A DNA stretch of 60,093 nucleotides, taken from positions 1-60,093 of the forward strand of contig JBDTRY010000003.1 in assembly GCA_039931435.1 (NCBI GenBank), written 5' to 3'. Within the stretch, counting starts at the first letter, position 1; each line of letters opens with the position of its first letter. The position numbers and the translations under genes are program-made. Below, piece by piece: positions 49,186 to 59,074 of this stretch. The notes beneath the pieces are model-generated. The model did no database searches. It was given only the letters and a program-made list of their open reading frames with translations, and had not been told where the DNA came from. The stretch is from JBDTRY01 sp039931435 (GTDB lineage: Bacteria > Acidobacteriota > Thermoanaerobaculia > Gp7-AA8).

Positions 49186-52152
49186 ATGAGGCGGTTAGTG
49201 CGCATAATCCCTATTCTCATTCTGCTGATTCCTATGAGTCTGTTCGGTCAGGCCGGTACCTCCGGCGCGTTGACCGGCAACGTCACTACGGAGGGGCGAG
49301 CGCTGCCCGGTGTGACGGTAACCATCACCTCTCCGGCGCTTCAGGGAACCCGTACTACGGTCACCGGCGAGACCGGAGCCTACAACTTCCAGGCGCTTCC
49401 ACCGGGGCGATACACCGTGGCCTTCGACCTCGAGGGAATGCAGCAGGTCACCCGCGAATTGCAGGTATCGCTGGCGCAGACCAGCCGCGCGGATGCGGAA
49501 TTGCGCCTGGCTGCGGTCGCCGAGAACTTGACGGTCGTGGCCACGGCTCCCGCGGTCCTGGAGACCTCGCAGATCGCGGCCAACTTCACAGCCGCCGAGA
49601 TTGAGGAGCTTCCCGTGGATCGCACCATCCGCGGTACGGTGCTCCTGGCACCGGGAGTGAACGACTCCGGCCCCAACGCCGTCAGCGGAGACAAGAACGG
49701 TTCCGGACAGATCACCATCTCCGGCGCGCAGTCCTTCGACAATCTCTTTCTAGTGAACGGGGTGGTGGTCAACGAAAACCTTCGAGGCCAACCGCGCAAC
49801 CTCTTCATCGAAGATGCCATTCAGGAGACCACGGTGCTCACCGGGGGTGTATCCGCGGAGTACGGCCGGTTCCTGGGCGGCGTGGTCAGTACCATTACCA
49901 AGTCGGGCGGAAACCAGTTCTCAGGATCGATCCGGGACAACCTCACCAACGATTCCTGGACGAAGAAAAGCGATTTCGCCGCTCAGAAGGACCCGATCAG
50001 CGACATCAATCATCAGTACGAAGCGACCATCGGTGGACGAATCATCCGTGACCGGCTGTGGTTTTTCGGCGCCGGGCGCTACGAGAATCGTAATGGTTCC
50101 GACCAGACCTTCCAGACCGCCATTCCCTACTCCACTTCGAGCAAGGACAAGAGATGGGAGGGCAAGCTCACCGGACAGCTTTCGTCCAAACACAGCCTCG
50201 TTGCCTCCTACCTGAAAGATCAGCTGGACAGGACCGGCGTTGCCAGCGGCCGCATCCTGGATCTTCGCAGTCTGGCTACGCGAACCGAGCCGAACTCGCT
50301 TCTGGCTCTGCATTACAGCGGCATATTCACGAGCAACTTCCTCCTGGAGGGACAGTTCAGCAAGATGGATTACGCTTTCGCCCAGGGAGGCGAGCAGCGC
50401 GATCTGATCAACGGCACGATCCTTCTGCAGTCCGGACCGACCCGCCGGGCCTGGTCGCCCACGTTCTGCGGAGTGGTCTGCGGGCTGAAAGAGAGAAACA
50501 ACAAAGAGTACCTGGTGAAGAGCTCGTACTTTCTTTCCACCCCCACGATGGGCACACACAATCTGGTCGGTGGTTACGATGATTTCCATCAGCTCCGCGC
50601 AGAGAACAATTTCCAGTCCGGGAGCGACTATCGAATTCACGGGCATTTTTTCTTCGACGCCAATGGTCAGGTCGCGGGATTCGGAGTCGACCCCACGGAG
50701 GCTCAGATCGAGTGGGATCCCGTTCCTGCGCTCAGCGACACCTCCGACTTCGCCGTCCGGTCGCTCTTCATCAATGACAAATGGGAGCTGAACAATCGCT
50801 GGAGCTTCAACGCCGGTTTGCGGTACGACAAGGACTACGGTACGAACCAGGCGGGCGTGAAGACTGTCGACGACAGCGCTTTCAGCCCTCGTCTGGCTGC
50901 TTCATTCGACCCCATGGCCAATGGCCGGCACCGTTTCAATGTCAGCTACGGGCGCTATGTGTCGAAGGTGGATCAGGGGCCAGCGGACTTCACGGCCACC
51001 TCCGGGCGCTACGCTTCCTATTACTTCAATTACCTTGGGCCCGAGATCAATCCGGTGGGTACCCCACTCAATCAGCTTGTTCCCATTCCCCAGGTGATCC
51101 AGGGAGTCTTCGACTGGTACAACTCCGTGGGTGGCCGGTCCAACCCCGACATTCTCGATTCCGCAAGCGTTCCAGGCGTCACCACGAGATTCGACAAATC
51201 GCTCGTAGCGCCCTACCTCGACGAGATTACCGCCGGATACGGTCTGGCCTTCGGAAAGGGCTACCTGAAGGCTGACTACGTCCATCGAAACTGGGACAAG
51301 TTCTACACGATCCGCCGCACACTCCAGACTGGAACAGTGGTCGATGCGAATGGCGACACTTTCGATCAGGGAGTGATCGAGAACAGTTCCGGAGATCTGA
51401 AGCGGAACTACAACGCACTGCAGCTCCAGGGGACGTACCGCGTAAGCAGCCCCCTCTCCATCAGCGGAAACTACACCTTCGCTAAACTTCGAGGGAACGT
51501 GGAGGGGGAGGATGTTTCCTTCGCCACGACATTTACCGACGAGAACAATTACCCGGAGTACACGAACTTCGCCAACAATCATCCGGTCGGAAATCTCGAT
51601 GGCGACATCAGGCACCGGGCCAACGTCTGGCTGCAGTACGAACTTCCGACTTCGTTCGGGCGGTTTAATTTCTCGGTGCTGGAACGCTATCAATCCGCGT
51701 TGCCGTACTCGGGTTCGGCATTGATTGCCACATCGAAACTCACCAACCCCGGCTATGTGTCACCGCCCTCGACGGCGAATTACTTTTTTACCGAGCGCGG
51801 TGCCTTTCGTGTTGACAACGTCACCAGCACGGACCTCGGGCTGAACTACTACCTGCCGATTACGAAGGTAACGCTCTTCATTCAGGGTGACCTTCTGAAT
51901 CTGTTCGATGAACAGAGTATTTCACGACCGTTTTTCGTGGATCGAACCGTTCTGACCTCGCGCCAGGCTGCGTGTACACAGCTCTCCAATGGTCCCACCC
52001 CCGGCGCACGATGCCTGGCATTCAACCCCTTTATGGATACCCCCGTCGAAGGCATTCACTACCGTTTCGGGCCAAACTTCGGCAAGCCCACTACTGTGGA
52101 CGCCTATCAACTTCCGAGAACCTATCGTGTATCGGTGGGACTTCGCTTCTAA
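49186..52152 (+). CDS. TonB-dependent outer-membrane receptor with carboxypeptidase-like domain
   Basis: 988 residues from the ATG at 49186 (GGGAGAG upstream); a frame from 49117 has no site. Signal peptide (IIPILILLIPMSLFGQ), a carboxypeptidase regulatory-like domain (about 25-105: GALTGNVTTEGRALPGVTVTI), the plug (about 130-245, with NVNENL-like VVVNENLRGQ and EVSAEYGRFLGGVVSTITKSGG), then the barrel to the last strand PRTYRVSVGLRF. This is the architecture of Acidobacteriota TonB receptors for sugars or peptides; substrate is unknown. A strong terminator follows. Fragments of another copy lie at 35891. Confidence 0.94.
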   Translation: MRRLVRIIPILILLIPMSLFGQAGTSGALTGNVTTEGRALPGVTVTITSPALQGTRTTVTGETGAYNFQALPPGRYTVAFDLEGMQQVTRELQVSLAQTSRADAELRLAAVAENLTVVATAPAVLETSQIAANFTAAEIEELPVDRTIRGTVLLAPGVNDSGPNAVSGDKNGSGQITISGAQSFDNLFLVNGVVVNENLRGQPRNLFIEDAIQETTVLTGGVSAEYGRFLGGVVSTITKSGGNQFSGSIRDNLTNDSWTKKSDFAAQKDPISDINHQYEATIGGRIIRDRLWFFGAGRYENRNGSDQTFQTAIPYSTSSKDKRWEGKLTGQLSSKHSLVASYLKDQLDRTGVASGRILDLRSLATRTEPNSLLALHYSGIFTSNFLLEGQFSKMDYAFAQGGEQRDLINGTILLQSGPTRRAWSPTFCGVVCGLKERNNKEYLVKSSYFLSTPTMGTHNLVGGYDDFHQLRAENNFQSGSDYRIHGHFFFDANGQVAGFGVDPTEAQIEWDPVPALSDTSDFAVRSLFINDKWELNNRWSFNAGLRYDKDYGTNQAGVKTVDDSAFSPRLAASFDPMANGRHRFNVSYGRYVSKVDQGPADFTATSGRYASYYFNYLGPEINPVGTPLNQLVPIPQVIQGVFDWYNSVGGRSNPDILDSASVPGVTTRFDKSLVAPYLDEITAGYGLAFGKGYLKADYVHRNWDKFYTIRRTLQTGTVVDANGDTFDQGVIENSSGDLKRNYNALQLQGTYRVSSPLSISGNYTFAKLRGNVEGEDVSFATTFTDENNYPEYTNFANNHPVGNLDGDIRHRANVWLQYELPTSFGRFNFSVLERYQSALPYSGSALIATSKLTNPGYVSPPSTANYFFTERGAFRVDNVTSTDLGLNYYLPITKVTLFIQGDLLNLFDEQSISRPFFVDRTVLTSRQAACTQLSNGPTPGARCLAFNPFMDTPVEGIHYRFGPNFGKPTTVDAYQLPRTYRVSVGLRF

Positions 52153-52178
52153 TTCGTCATTGACAGGTGTGTCATGCA

Positions 52179-52205
52179 AGCCCCGGCAGAAGCCGGGGCT
52201 TTTTC
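52179..52205 (+). terminator. intrinsic terminator after the TonB-dependent receptor
   Basis: AGCCCCGGC - AGAA - GCCGGGGCT with a 9-bp perfect stem and a following T-run. It lies 26 bases after the stop and separates the receptor from the convergent sulfatase-TPR gene. Confidence 0.92.
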
Positions 52206-52263
52206 GTGTGCAGGCACGGCCCCGTTCGATGCCCGGCGGCGCCCGAGAGAGTTTGGCGCTCGT

Positions 52264-54459
52264 CTACCGGGATATTGCGGCAGGGAGTTTCTTCCGCCAC
52301 GTACGTTCCAGATCCGGCAGCTCGAGGTTGTGGAGCGTATTCAGAGCGACGGACCAGGTGTGGGGCTGCGGATTCTCTTCTACCATTCGCTGAAGGAGCC
52401 GGTCGATGTCGCCCGTTCTGTCCTGAACGCGATAGATCACCGCCAGGTTTGCCCAGGCCTGAAGGTTGTTCGGGAAAGCATGAATCTCGCGGTTATAAGC
52501 AGCTTCCGCTTCCTTCTCCCGGTTCATGCGCGCAAGCAGATCACCGCGAAGAGCGTCGAGGCCGAAAACGTGTTCGAGCTTCAGTGCTTTGGCCTGATCG
52601 TCGGCTGCACTGAGCGCGGCCATGGCGCCGCGCAGATCCCCACGCGCGCGCAGGATCTCAGCTCTGATCAGCGTCAGCGTCGGCTGTGGATTTCGTGTCT
52701 GAAGGGCCAGGGAGGCCTCGCGGTCAGCCTCATCGAGCCTGCCTTCGGCCAGGGCCGATCGGGCCATCAGCTCGTGTGCCCGCATGGGATTACCGCCCAT
52801 GGCCAGCGCGGCGCTGGTTCGCGCCTCCCCGGTCTTCCCGGCGAGGAGTTGGGCCTGCGCAAGGCCGAGAGCCATATCCGGAGAAAAGCGCTTGGCGCCC
52901 GCGATCGCCTGACGATACGAATCGATCGCTTCCTCATACCGTCCGGCAGCGATCAGACACTCACCCAGCCGTTCGCGGGCGTCGAGCAGGCCAGGGTTTT
53001 TCTGCAGCGCTGCTTGAAGGGCTGGTATTGCCTCGTCGAACCGGCCCTGGTCGGCTAGCAGAAATGCGGGCTTCACGCTTTCCAGAGAGTGAATCTCGTC
53101 GACGGGATTGCGAAGCGAAGCATCCTGCTGCTGCGAGGACACGCGGCCCAGATACCCGAGCGAGGCCAGTACCGAGGCTTCCTTCGGATCAATGACCGCG
53201 GGAGCTGGGGCGCCCGCGGGGATCGCTGCCAGAAGGTCTCGCAGCGTGGCGGCGGCGCGACGTTCGGACGAGATAACATTCGTCTTCTCGCCCGGATCAC
53301 TGCGCAGACGGTAGAGCTCGGGGCGCGGGCTCTCGATGTAATGATGTTCGCCATCGATCTCGGAACGCAGGGCGCTCCATCCAAGGTGAATTCTGGGGTA
53401 CCAGGTCTCGCTGTAGATCGTTTCCTGCGTCCCGTCATCGTTGACGAGAAGCGATTTTCCCCTCAGCTTTCCTGGTGGACCGCCCCCGGCGACGACGTCG
53501 GTGATGGTAGGAAACAAATCGATGAGTTGAACCGCGCGGTCCTCGGCCGTTCCTCTCCGCGAGTTTCCGGGCAGTTTGACCAGCAGCGGAACCTGAATCG
53601 ATTCCCTGTAGAGAAGAATGCCATGCTGATCCTCTCCGTGGTCCATCAGGCCTTCGCCGTGATCAGACGTGAGAATGATCAGGGCCCGGTCGTAGATCCC
53701 GCTGTCTCGCAGGTACTGGAGGAACCCGCCAGTAATTTCATCGGCGGAAGCGATCTCGCCGTCGTATTTCGAGGCGAAGGCGGAACGGAAGGGCTCCGGA
53801 GGATCGTACGGAGCGTGCGGCTCATAAAGATGAAGGAAAACGAAAAATTTCTGTTCTCGATGGGCAGCGATCCATTGCATGGCAGCGCTGGCCGCCAGAT
53901 GTCCGTCTCGCTGATGCCCGCTGTCGAATCCACCGTTTCCAACCGGAATGGCGTCGTCGTAATGATCGAACATGTCCGCCATTCCGGTTTCTCCGCGCAG
54001 TACCGATGAAGAGACGGAGGCGGCGGAGAGGTACCCGCGCTCTCTGAGCCAACCCGGGATATTGGCGTGATGGGCCGCGTCGAACCGGTAGCCGAGGTTG
54101 TTTCGAACGCCGTGCTCCGGAGGGAGCAGCCCGGTGAGCATCGAGAGGTGCGACGGAAGTGTCATCGGGCAATTGCTGTAGGCGTAGGAAAACAGGATGG
54201 CATCGCCGCGGAATCGGTCGATTGCAGGCGTTTTGACCTTGCCGTAGCCATAAGCGGGCAAGTGATCGGAGCGAAGTGTGTCGATGGAGATGAGGATGAT
54301 GGGTGGGGCGGATTGGCGCGCGTAGGGAACGGATCGTGCCTGTTCGGGGGAGCAGGCGAGGCTTGCCAGCGCGCCGGCAAGAACGAACAGCGAACGCGCG
54401 GTGGATGCGTGCCAGCGATCAAAGACGTCGCGTGCCGGCGGGAGACCTGAATCGTTCAT
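52264..54459 (-). CDS. sulfatase-like hydrolase fused to TPR repeats
   Basis: 731 residues from the ATG at 54459; the frame extends to 54594 and the start is uncertain. A lipoprotein-like N-terminus (LFVLAGALASLACS) leads to the alkaline-phosphatase-fold sulfatase domain (about 50-450): PPIILISIDTLRSDHL with the metal Asp pair, CPMTLPSHLSMLTGLLPPEHG and LTSDHGEGLMDHGEDQHG. The nucleophile position reads T-L-P-S-H where true sulfatases have C/S-x-P-x-R, so formylglycine is unlikely. TPR-like repeats fill about 480-720 (GRYEEAIDSYRQAIAG and others). It is an outer-membrane or periplasmic protein of unknown substrate; similar fusions are frequent in Acidobacteriota. Confidence 0.85.
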   Translation of the reverse strand: MNDSGLPPARDVFDRWHASTARSLFVLAGALASLACSPEQARSVPYARQSAPPIILISIDTLRSDHLPAYGYGKVKTPAIDRFRGDAILFSYAYSNCPMTLPSHLSMLTGLLPPEHGVRNNLGYRFDAAHHANIPGWLRERGYLSAASVSSSVLRGETGMADMFDHYDDAIPVGNGGFDSGHQRDGHLAASAAMQWIAAHREQKFFVFLHLYEPHAPYDPPEPFRSAFASKYDGEIASADEITGGFLQYLRDSGIYDRALIILTSDHGEGLMDHGEDQHGILLYRESIQVPLLVKLPGNSRRGTAEDRAVQLIDLFPTITDVVAGGGPPGKLRGKSLLVNDDGTQETIYSETWYPRIHLGWSALRSEIDGEHHYIESPRPELYRLRSDPGEKTNVISSERRAAATLRDLLAAIPAGAPAPAVIDPKEASVLASLGYLGRVSSQQQDASLRNPVDEIHSLESVKPAFLLADQGRFDEAIPALQAALQKNPGLLDARERLGECLIAAGRYEEAIDSYRQAIAGAKRFSPDMALGLAQAQLLAGKTGEARTSAALAMGGNPMRAHELMARSALAEGRLDEADREASLALQTRNPQPTLTLIRAEILRARGDLRGAMAALSAADDQAKALKLEHVFGLDALRGDLLARMNREKEAEAAYNREIHAFPNNLQAWANLAVIYRVQDRTGDIDRLLQRMVEENPQPHTWSVALNTLHNLELPDLERTWRKKLPAAISR

Positions 54460-54594
54460 GAAGAAAATCTGAGCGAACCAGCGTCGTGGATTCTCCTTCA
54501 AATGGCCCTGCAGATTCTGCCCCGATCTCGGCGGTGCCATCAAATTGTAGAGGATAAAGGCAGGCGCAGCGGGAGTACGCGGGAATCGTCGCAA

Positions 54595-54822
54595 GCCTGT
54601 AGCGCTCAGTTTCGACCTACCAGAACCTCGAGCCCGGACGGAGCATGACGCTTACGTCGCACTGAAGCCCGGTTCTTACCTGCTTTACTGTTCGACCCTT
54701 GATCATTCCAGCCGTGTTGAATCGGCCGATGTGACTTTGGCGCCGTGAATCGATCAGGAGCGGGTCGTCCGTGGCCCGGACCATTGCGTGGTGACGCTGA
54801 CGGAACCCGGTTCGTCACTCAG
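54595..54822. other. non-coding stretch, nothing recognised
   Basis: Between the sulfatase-TPR gene and the transporter gene. No supported gene or terminator. Confidence 0.4.
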
Positions 54823-55809
54823 TCAGTGAACGATTCCGGCGCGGATCAGAAGAAGAGTGGTCACGCCCACCACCGCCCAGAGAGCGAGGGCCATCATCAG
54901 TGGGCGTGGCCCGACCTTCCGCAGTGCCTGCCGGGAGATGTTGCTTCCGATCAGAAAGAGCGTAACGGTCAGTCCGATTCTCGCGGCACCGTAGAGGAAC
55001 GAGTAGATGCCTCTGCCGGCGGGAAGCCAGCTGTTGACGCAGGCAGCGATCACGAAGAAAAGAATGAACCAGGGCAGGCGGATTTTCGCTTTGCTGCGGC
55101 GCACGGCGGCGGTGATCAGAGCCAGGGGAACGATCCAGAGCGCTCGGGCCAGCTTTACCGTCGTTCCGACAGCGAGTGCCACGGCCCCGAACTTCGCAGC
55201 TGCGCCGACCACCGAGCTGGTGTCGTGAATGGCCAGCGCGGCCCATAATCCGAATTGCTGCTGGGTCATCCCCAGCGCCACACCGATCGGAGGAAAGGTC
55301 AGTAGAGCCACCGAGTTCAACAGAAAAACCGTGGCCAGTGAGACGCTGATCTGTTCGTCGCTTGCCTCGGTGATGGGCGCGACCGCGGCGATGGCGCTTC
55401 CACCGCAGATGGCCGTCCCCACGCTGATTAGAAAGGCGCTGACGGGATCGATCGACAAGATTCGTCCCAGCAGCGTTCCCAGAAGCAGGGCGAAGGAGAT
55501 TCCCACGGCCGTATAGAGGAAGCCACTGCTTCCGGCCTTGATCACTTCGTAGAGGTTCATTCCGAAGCCCAGGCCGACGACGGAAGCCTGCAGAAGAAGT
55601 CGGGAGAATCTCTGGCTTTCCGAAAGCCAGGGGTGCGGAAAGGTAAGTCCGAAACCGATTCCCAGGAGTAGAGCAAGGGGCGGAGAACCCCAGGGAGACG
55701 CCGAGAAAAGGAGCAGGACGAGAAAAGCGAGTCTGCCTGCCCGGCCGCCACCCTTGCCGGATGAAGGCGCGGACGGTGCCGGAAGTGTCTGTTCGCCGGG
55801 CTCGGTCAA
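54823..55809 (-). CDS. YeiH-family putative sulfate exporter
   Basis: 328 residues, about ten hydrophobic helices. The family pattern is seen in LLQASVVGLGFGMNLYEVIK, VGTAICGGSAIAAVAPI and WAALAIHDTSSVVGAAAKFG. YeiH/YadS-type proteins (UPF0324) are putative sulfate or anion exporters; transport has not been proven for most. The neighbouring sulfatase-like gene is on the same strand, but no functional link is shown. Confidence 0.9.
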   Translation of the reverse strand: MTEPGEQTLPAPSAPSSGKGGGRAGRLAFLVLLLFSASPWGSPPLALLLGIGFGLTFPHPWLSESQRFSRLLLQASVVGLGFGMNLYEVIKAGSSGFLYTAVGISFALLLGTLLGRILSIDPVSAFLISVGTAICGGSAIAAVAPITEASDEQISVSLATVFLLNSVALLTFPPIGVALGMTQQQFGLWAALAIHDTSSVVGAAAKFGAVALAVGTTVKLARALWIVPLALITAAVRRSKAKIRLPWFILFFVIAACVNSWLPAGRGIYSFLYGAARIGLTVTLFLIGSNISRQALRKVGPRPLMMALALWAVVGVTTLLLIRAGIVH

Positions 55810-56240
55810 TTTGTGGTCATAGCGGAACTGCGGTGGTGTAGCGGGGACGATTGTCTGCCGGAAGTGGCTGGCTTGTCACGGGGGCAGTTATCGTTGTCGC
55901 GCTTTAGTTCTGTCGAGAGAACCGTAGTTCTCGTTCACCGGTCACGACCGTAGCACGAATGTGACGCCGATCACGCCCCGGTTTCAGGTCCGGCCTTTAG
56001 CTATTGGCGTCCGCTTTGACAACCTGTCGGGCCGATGACCTGGGAATCGACCAGCCAGGCGAAAGGTCAAATAAGTCTGAGATAATAGTCCGCGATACCG
56101 GCATGGCCCCGTCAATCGGGGGCGCACCCAGTCTTGACGTACGGCTGACGGCTGGTCGGTAGCATACCGCTCGCGTGTACTTGAGCGGCATCGGTCGCGC
56201 GAGGTGCAGAGGAAACGGAGCGACGGTTCACCCGGAAGAG
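55810..56240. other. divergent promoter region
   Basis: Lies between the leftward YeiH-family gene and the rightward histidine kinase gene and must contain both promoters. No clear operator or RNA element was identified. Confidence 0.4.
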
Positions 56241-57956
56241 ATGAGAAGTTCGATGGAGATGTTGTATTCGGCCCCGAGACGAGGCGAGCGCCTGATCGCC
56301 ATGGGCCGGATCATGCTCGCTCTCTTTTCAGTTTTCTCGGCCATCGTCGGACCGTTCGGAAGCTTCGGCCGAACCTCGGCGGTCTATTCGCTGATCTCGG
56401 TATACAGCATTTACGCGCTGGTTCTGCCGTTGATCGAAAGGCGAAGCTCTCCTTCGTGGCAATACAAAATCGTCACGCACAGCATCGATCTGCTGGTCTT
56501 CTCCTCATTCGTTTTTCTGACCACGCGCGAGGGCAGTCCTTTCTTCGCCTTTTTCTTCTTCTCTCTTCTCTGCGCCACGATTCGCTTCGGCGTGCAGGGG
56601 ACGATCTGGACCGGTCTGGCCGTGGTTTCGGTCTTCACTGCCATCGGCTTCGCCGAGTACAGTGTCCATCCGGCGACGGTCGTGTTCGATTCATTCATTC
56701 TGCGCGCCGGTCAACTGGCCGTCGTGGCCGGCCTGTTGACATTTCTCGCCGGATATCTGCAACGATTGCACACGGAGCTGTCCGGCCTGGCGTCGTGGCC
56801 GCGCACTGTCTCGCGGAACCCGAACCAGCTCATTCTGGATACGCTGCAGCGCAGTGCAGAGTTCCTGAACGTCCCGAGAGTGGTGATGGTCTGGACAGAG
56901 TACGACGAGCCTTGGCTTCAGGTGGCTTCCTACTCACCGGACGGATTCAAGAGTGTTATTCATCGGCCGGACGACTACGAGCCGCTGGTAGCCGAAGGGC
57001 TGGAGGAAATCACATTTTTCTCTTCCGACATCTGCGTGCCCACTCCGATGGTTGTTGCCGTGACGGCATTCGGAAAGGGAGAAGTAATCCGCCGCTCGCC
57101 ATTGAACACGAAATTCCGCGACGACTTTTCCATCTGCAGCGTGCTTTCCACCAGTCTTGTCGGCCAGACCGGTGAGGGCAGGATCTGCTATCTCGACCGC
57201 AAAGAGATGGGAGGAGACGAGCTTCGAATGGGTGAGATTCTTTCGCGCCTGATCGTTTCCAGGATGGACCAGCTCACACTCTCCAGACAGGCTGAGCGCA
57301 CCGCCATCGCCGAAGAGCGCGTCCGTCTGGCCCGCGACCTTCACGACGGATTGCTCCAGTCGTTGACTGCCACGGCGCTGCAGATCGAGGCAGCGCGCCG
57401 GATGCTGAACGATCAGCCGCGAGAAGTTGACGAGCGGCTCTCGCAGATCCATGACGACATCACCCAGGAGCACGAGGATCTGCGTTCGTTCATCCGCGAG
57501 CTCCGGCCCACGGGTGTGGAGTCTGAGGTCGACTTCCGGCTCACGTCGCGGTTGAACGATCTCGCCGACGGAATCGGCCGGCAATGGGGTGTGCAGGTCA
57601 GTCTCGACCTGAACGGAACCGACAGAAGGCTCCCCAACAGTTCCAAGAAGGAAATCTACCGTTTGATCCGGGAGGCCGTGATCAATGCTGCCAAACATGC
57701 CGCGGCGCGTAAAATAACGGTGGTGTCGTCGGTCAGCGACGGCAACGTGGAGATCGTTGTGGCCGATGATGGCAAAGGATTTCCCTTCTTTGGGAGTTAT
57801 GATCTTCAGACTTTGAATCGTTTACGCAAGGGACCAAGAACTCTCAAGGAAAGGATTGCGTCGGTTTCCGGAGATCTGCGGCTGATCTCTTCACCTTCCG
57901 GCGCCCGTCTGGAAATGAAGCTTCCTCTGATGCAGCACGAAGGATGGACGTCATGA
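56241..57956 (+). CDS. NarL-type membrane histidine kinase
   Basis: 571 residues from the ATG at 56241 (GGAAGAG directly upstream); the frame is open to 56175. Six hydrophobic segments (about 15-180) form the sensor membrane part, including YKIVTHSIDLLVFSSFVFLTT. A GAF-like region follows (about 210-360). HisKA_3 has the phosphorylated His in VRLARDLHDGLLQSL, and the ATPase has EAVINAAKHA and VVADDGKGF, though the G2 box is weak. The stop overlaps the start of the response regulator. Confidence 0.92.
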   Translation: MRSSMEMLYSAPRRGERLIAMGRIMLALFSVFSAIVGPFGSFGRTSAVYSLISVYSIYALVLPLIERRSSPSWQYKIVTHSIDLLVFSSFVFLTTREGSPFFAFFFFSLLCATIRFGVQGTIWTGLAVVSVFTAIGFAEYSVHPATVVFDSFILRAGQLAVVAGLLTFLAGYLQRLHTELSGLASWPRTVSRNPNQLILDTLQRSAEFLNVPRVVMVWTEYDEPWLQVASYSPDGFKSVIHRPDDYEPLVAEGLEEITFFSSDICVPTPMVVAVTAFGKGEVIRRSPLNTKFRDDFSICSVLSTSLVGQTGEGRICYLDRKEMGGDELRMGEILSRLIVSRMDQLTLSRQAERTAIAEERVRLARDLHDGLLQSLTATALQIEAARRMLNDQPREVDERLSQIHDDITQEHEDLRSFIRELRPTGVESEVDFRLTSRLNDLADGIGRQWGVQVSLDLNGTDRRLPNSSKKEIYRLIREAVINAAKHAAARKITVVSSVSDGNVEIVVADDGKGFPFFGSYDLQTLNRLRKGPRTLKERIASVSGDLRLISSPSGARLEMKLPLMQHEGWTS

Positions 57957-58585
57957 TCAAGCTCGTGCTGGCAGATGATCATCCCATCGTCCTGGACGGC
58001 CTTGCCCAGATTCTGAAGCTGGAATCTGATTTCGCCATCCTGGCCACTTGCACCAACGGAGAAGACGCCCTTACTTCCGTGCGCACCCTCCGCCCTGATG
58101 TCCTCGTTCTCGATCTGCGCATGCCCGGCACGGACGGATTGTCGGTTCTGCGCACCATCAAGAAGGATCAGATCGGAACGACCGTCGTCCTGCTCACCGC
58201 AGCTCTGGACGAGAAAGAGGTGCTGGAAGCAATTCGCATGGGGGCCCGGGGAGTGATCCTGAAGTCGATGGCCTCACGTCTGCTTGTGCAGTGCATCCGG
58301 AAAGTGCATGCCGGTGGGCAGTGGCTGGAAAAGGAATCAGTCGCTTCCGCTCTCCAGCACATTCTCCACAACCAGACCAGTACCACGCCGGCAGCAGCGC
58401 TCAGTCCCCGCGAGCTGGACGTGGTGAAGATGGCCGCTCAGGGTCTGCGAAACAAGCAGATTGCCGAGAAATTGTTCATCAGCGAAGCTACCGTGAAGAT
58501 CCATCTTCACAACATCTACGAAAAGCTGAACATCGGGAATCGGGTGGAGTTGAGCCTCTACGCACGCGAGAAGGGACTGGTCTGA
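57953..58585 (+). CDS. NarL/LuxR-family response regulator
   Basis: 210 residues from the ATG at 57953, which overlaps the kinase stop (ATGA). Receiver domain: LVLADDHPIVLDGLAQ (acidic pair), VLVLDLRMPGTDGL with the phosphoacceptor Asp, and LLTAALDEKEV. The C-terminal GerE/LuxR HTH is LSPRELDVVKMAAQGLRNKQIAEKLFISEATVKIH (in parts) with the V-K-I-H recognition helix. It is the partner of the preceding kinase. Targets unknown; the PilZ genes follow. Confidence 0.95.
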   Translation: MIKLVLADDHPIVLDGLAQILKLESDFAILATCTNGEDALTSVRTLRPDVLVLDLRMPGTDGLSVLRTIKKDQIGTTVVLLTAALDEKEVLEAIRMGARGVILKSMASRLLVQCIRKVHAGGQWLEKESVASALQHILHNQTSTTPAAALSPRELDVVKMAAQGLRNKQIAEKLFISEATVKIHLHNIYEKLNIGNRVELSLYAREKGLV

Positions 58586-58669
58586 GCTGAAAATAGACCG
58601 AAAGGTTTAAGACAATTACATCCGCTGTACTGCCTTTCTCCCTCGAACACTGGACATAATCGCAGTCCG

Positions 58670-59074
58670 ATGATGTCAAGACCTGCCTCGGAGCGGCGTC
58701 AGTCGCTCCGCTACGAAGTCATTCTGCCCATTACACTGGCTTCAGGCGAGGGCACGACGCACAATCTCAATCTCAGTGGGGTCTACTTTGAGACGGACGC
58801 TGCTCTGCAGCCCGGCCGCCCGGTGGATTTCTCAATCTGTGTCAGTGACGGGGCCAGCATCGGCGCGCACCTGTACTGCTACGGGTGCGTTTTGCGCGTC
58901 GAGGAGCAGGGCGAGGTTCGACGCATCGCTGCCTCGATCGACTCGTTCTGGTTCGAACGAATCGCTCAGCTTTCGGACTGCGAGCGCTGCCGTGAAGGCG
59001 CGAACGCCGCGGAGGGAGCGATCGACTCCCCAATCGAGCAGGAGATTCGAACTTGGGCCTCCGATTCTGAATGA
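58670..59074 (+). CDS. PilZ-domain protein
   Basis: 134 residues; start at 58670 or 58673. ERRQSLRYEVILPITLASGE carries the RxxxR c-di-GMP motif (RRQSLR), and NLNLSGVYFETDAALQPGRPVDFSI (in parts) has the (D/N)xSxxG motif as NLSGVY. The C-terminal Cys-rich stretch (DCERCREG) is unusual. PilZ proteins sense c-di-GMP. The stop overlaps the start of the next PilZ gene by ATGA. Confidence 0.85.
   Translation: MMSRPASERRQSLRYEVILPITLASGEGTTHNLNLSGVYFETDAALQPGRPVDFSICVSDGASIGAHLYCYGCVLRVEEQGEVRRIAASIDSFWFERIAQLSDCERCREGANAAEGAIDSPIEQEIRTWASDSE

Noticed and set aside
53089..54009. 306-codon open frame on the plus strand
   Set aside because: Antisense to the sulfatase-TPR gene, whose motifs are convincing; nothing recognised in the shadow.
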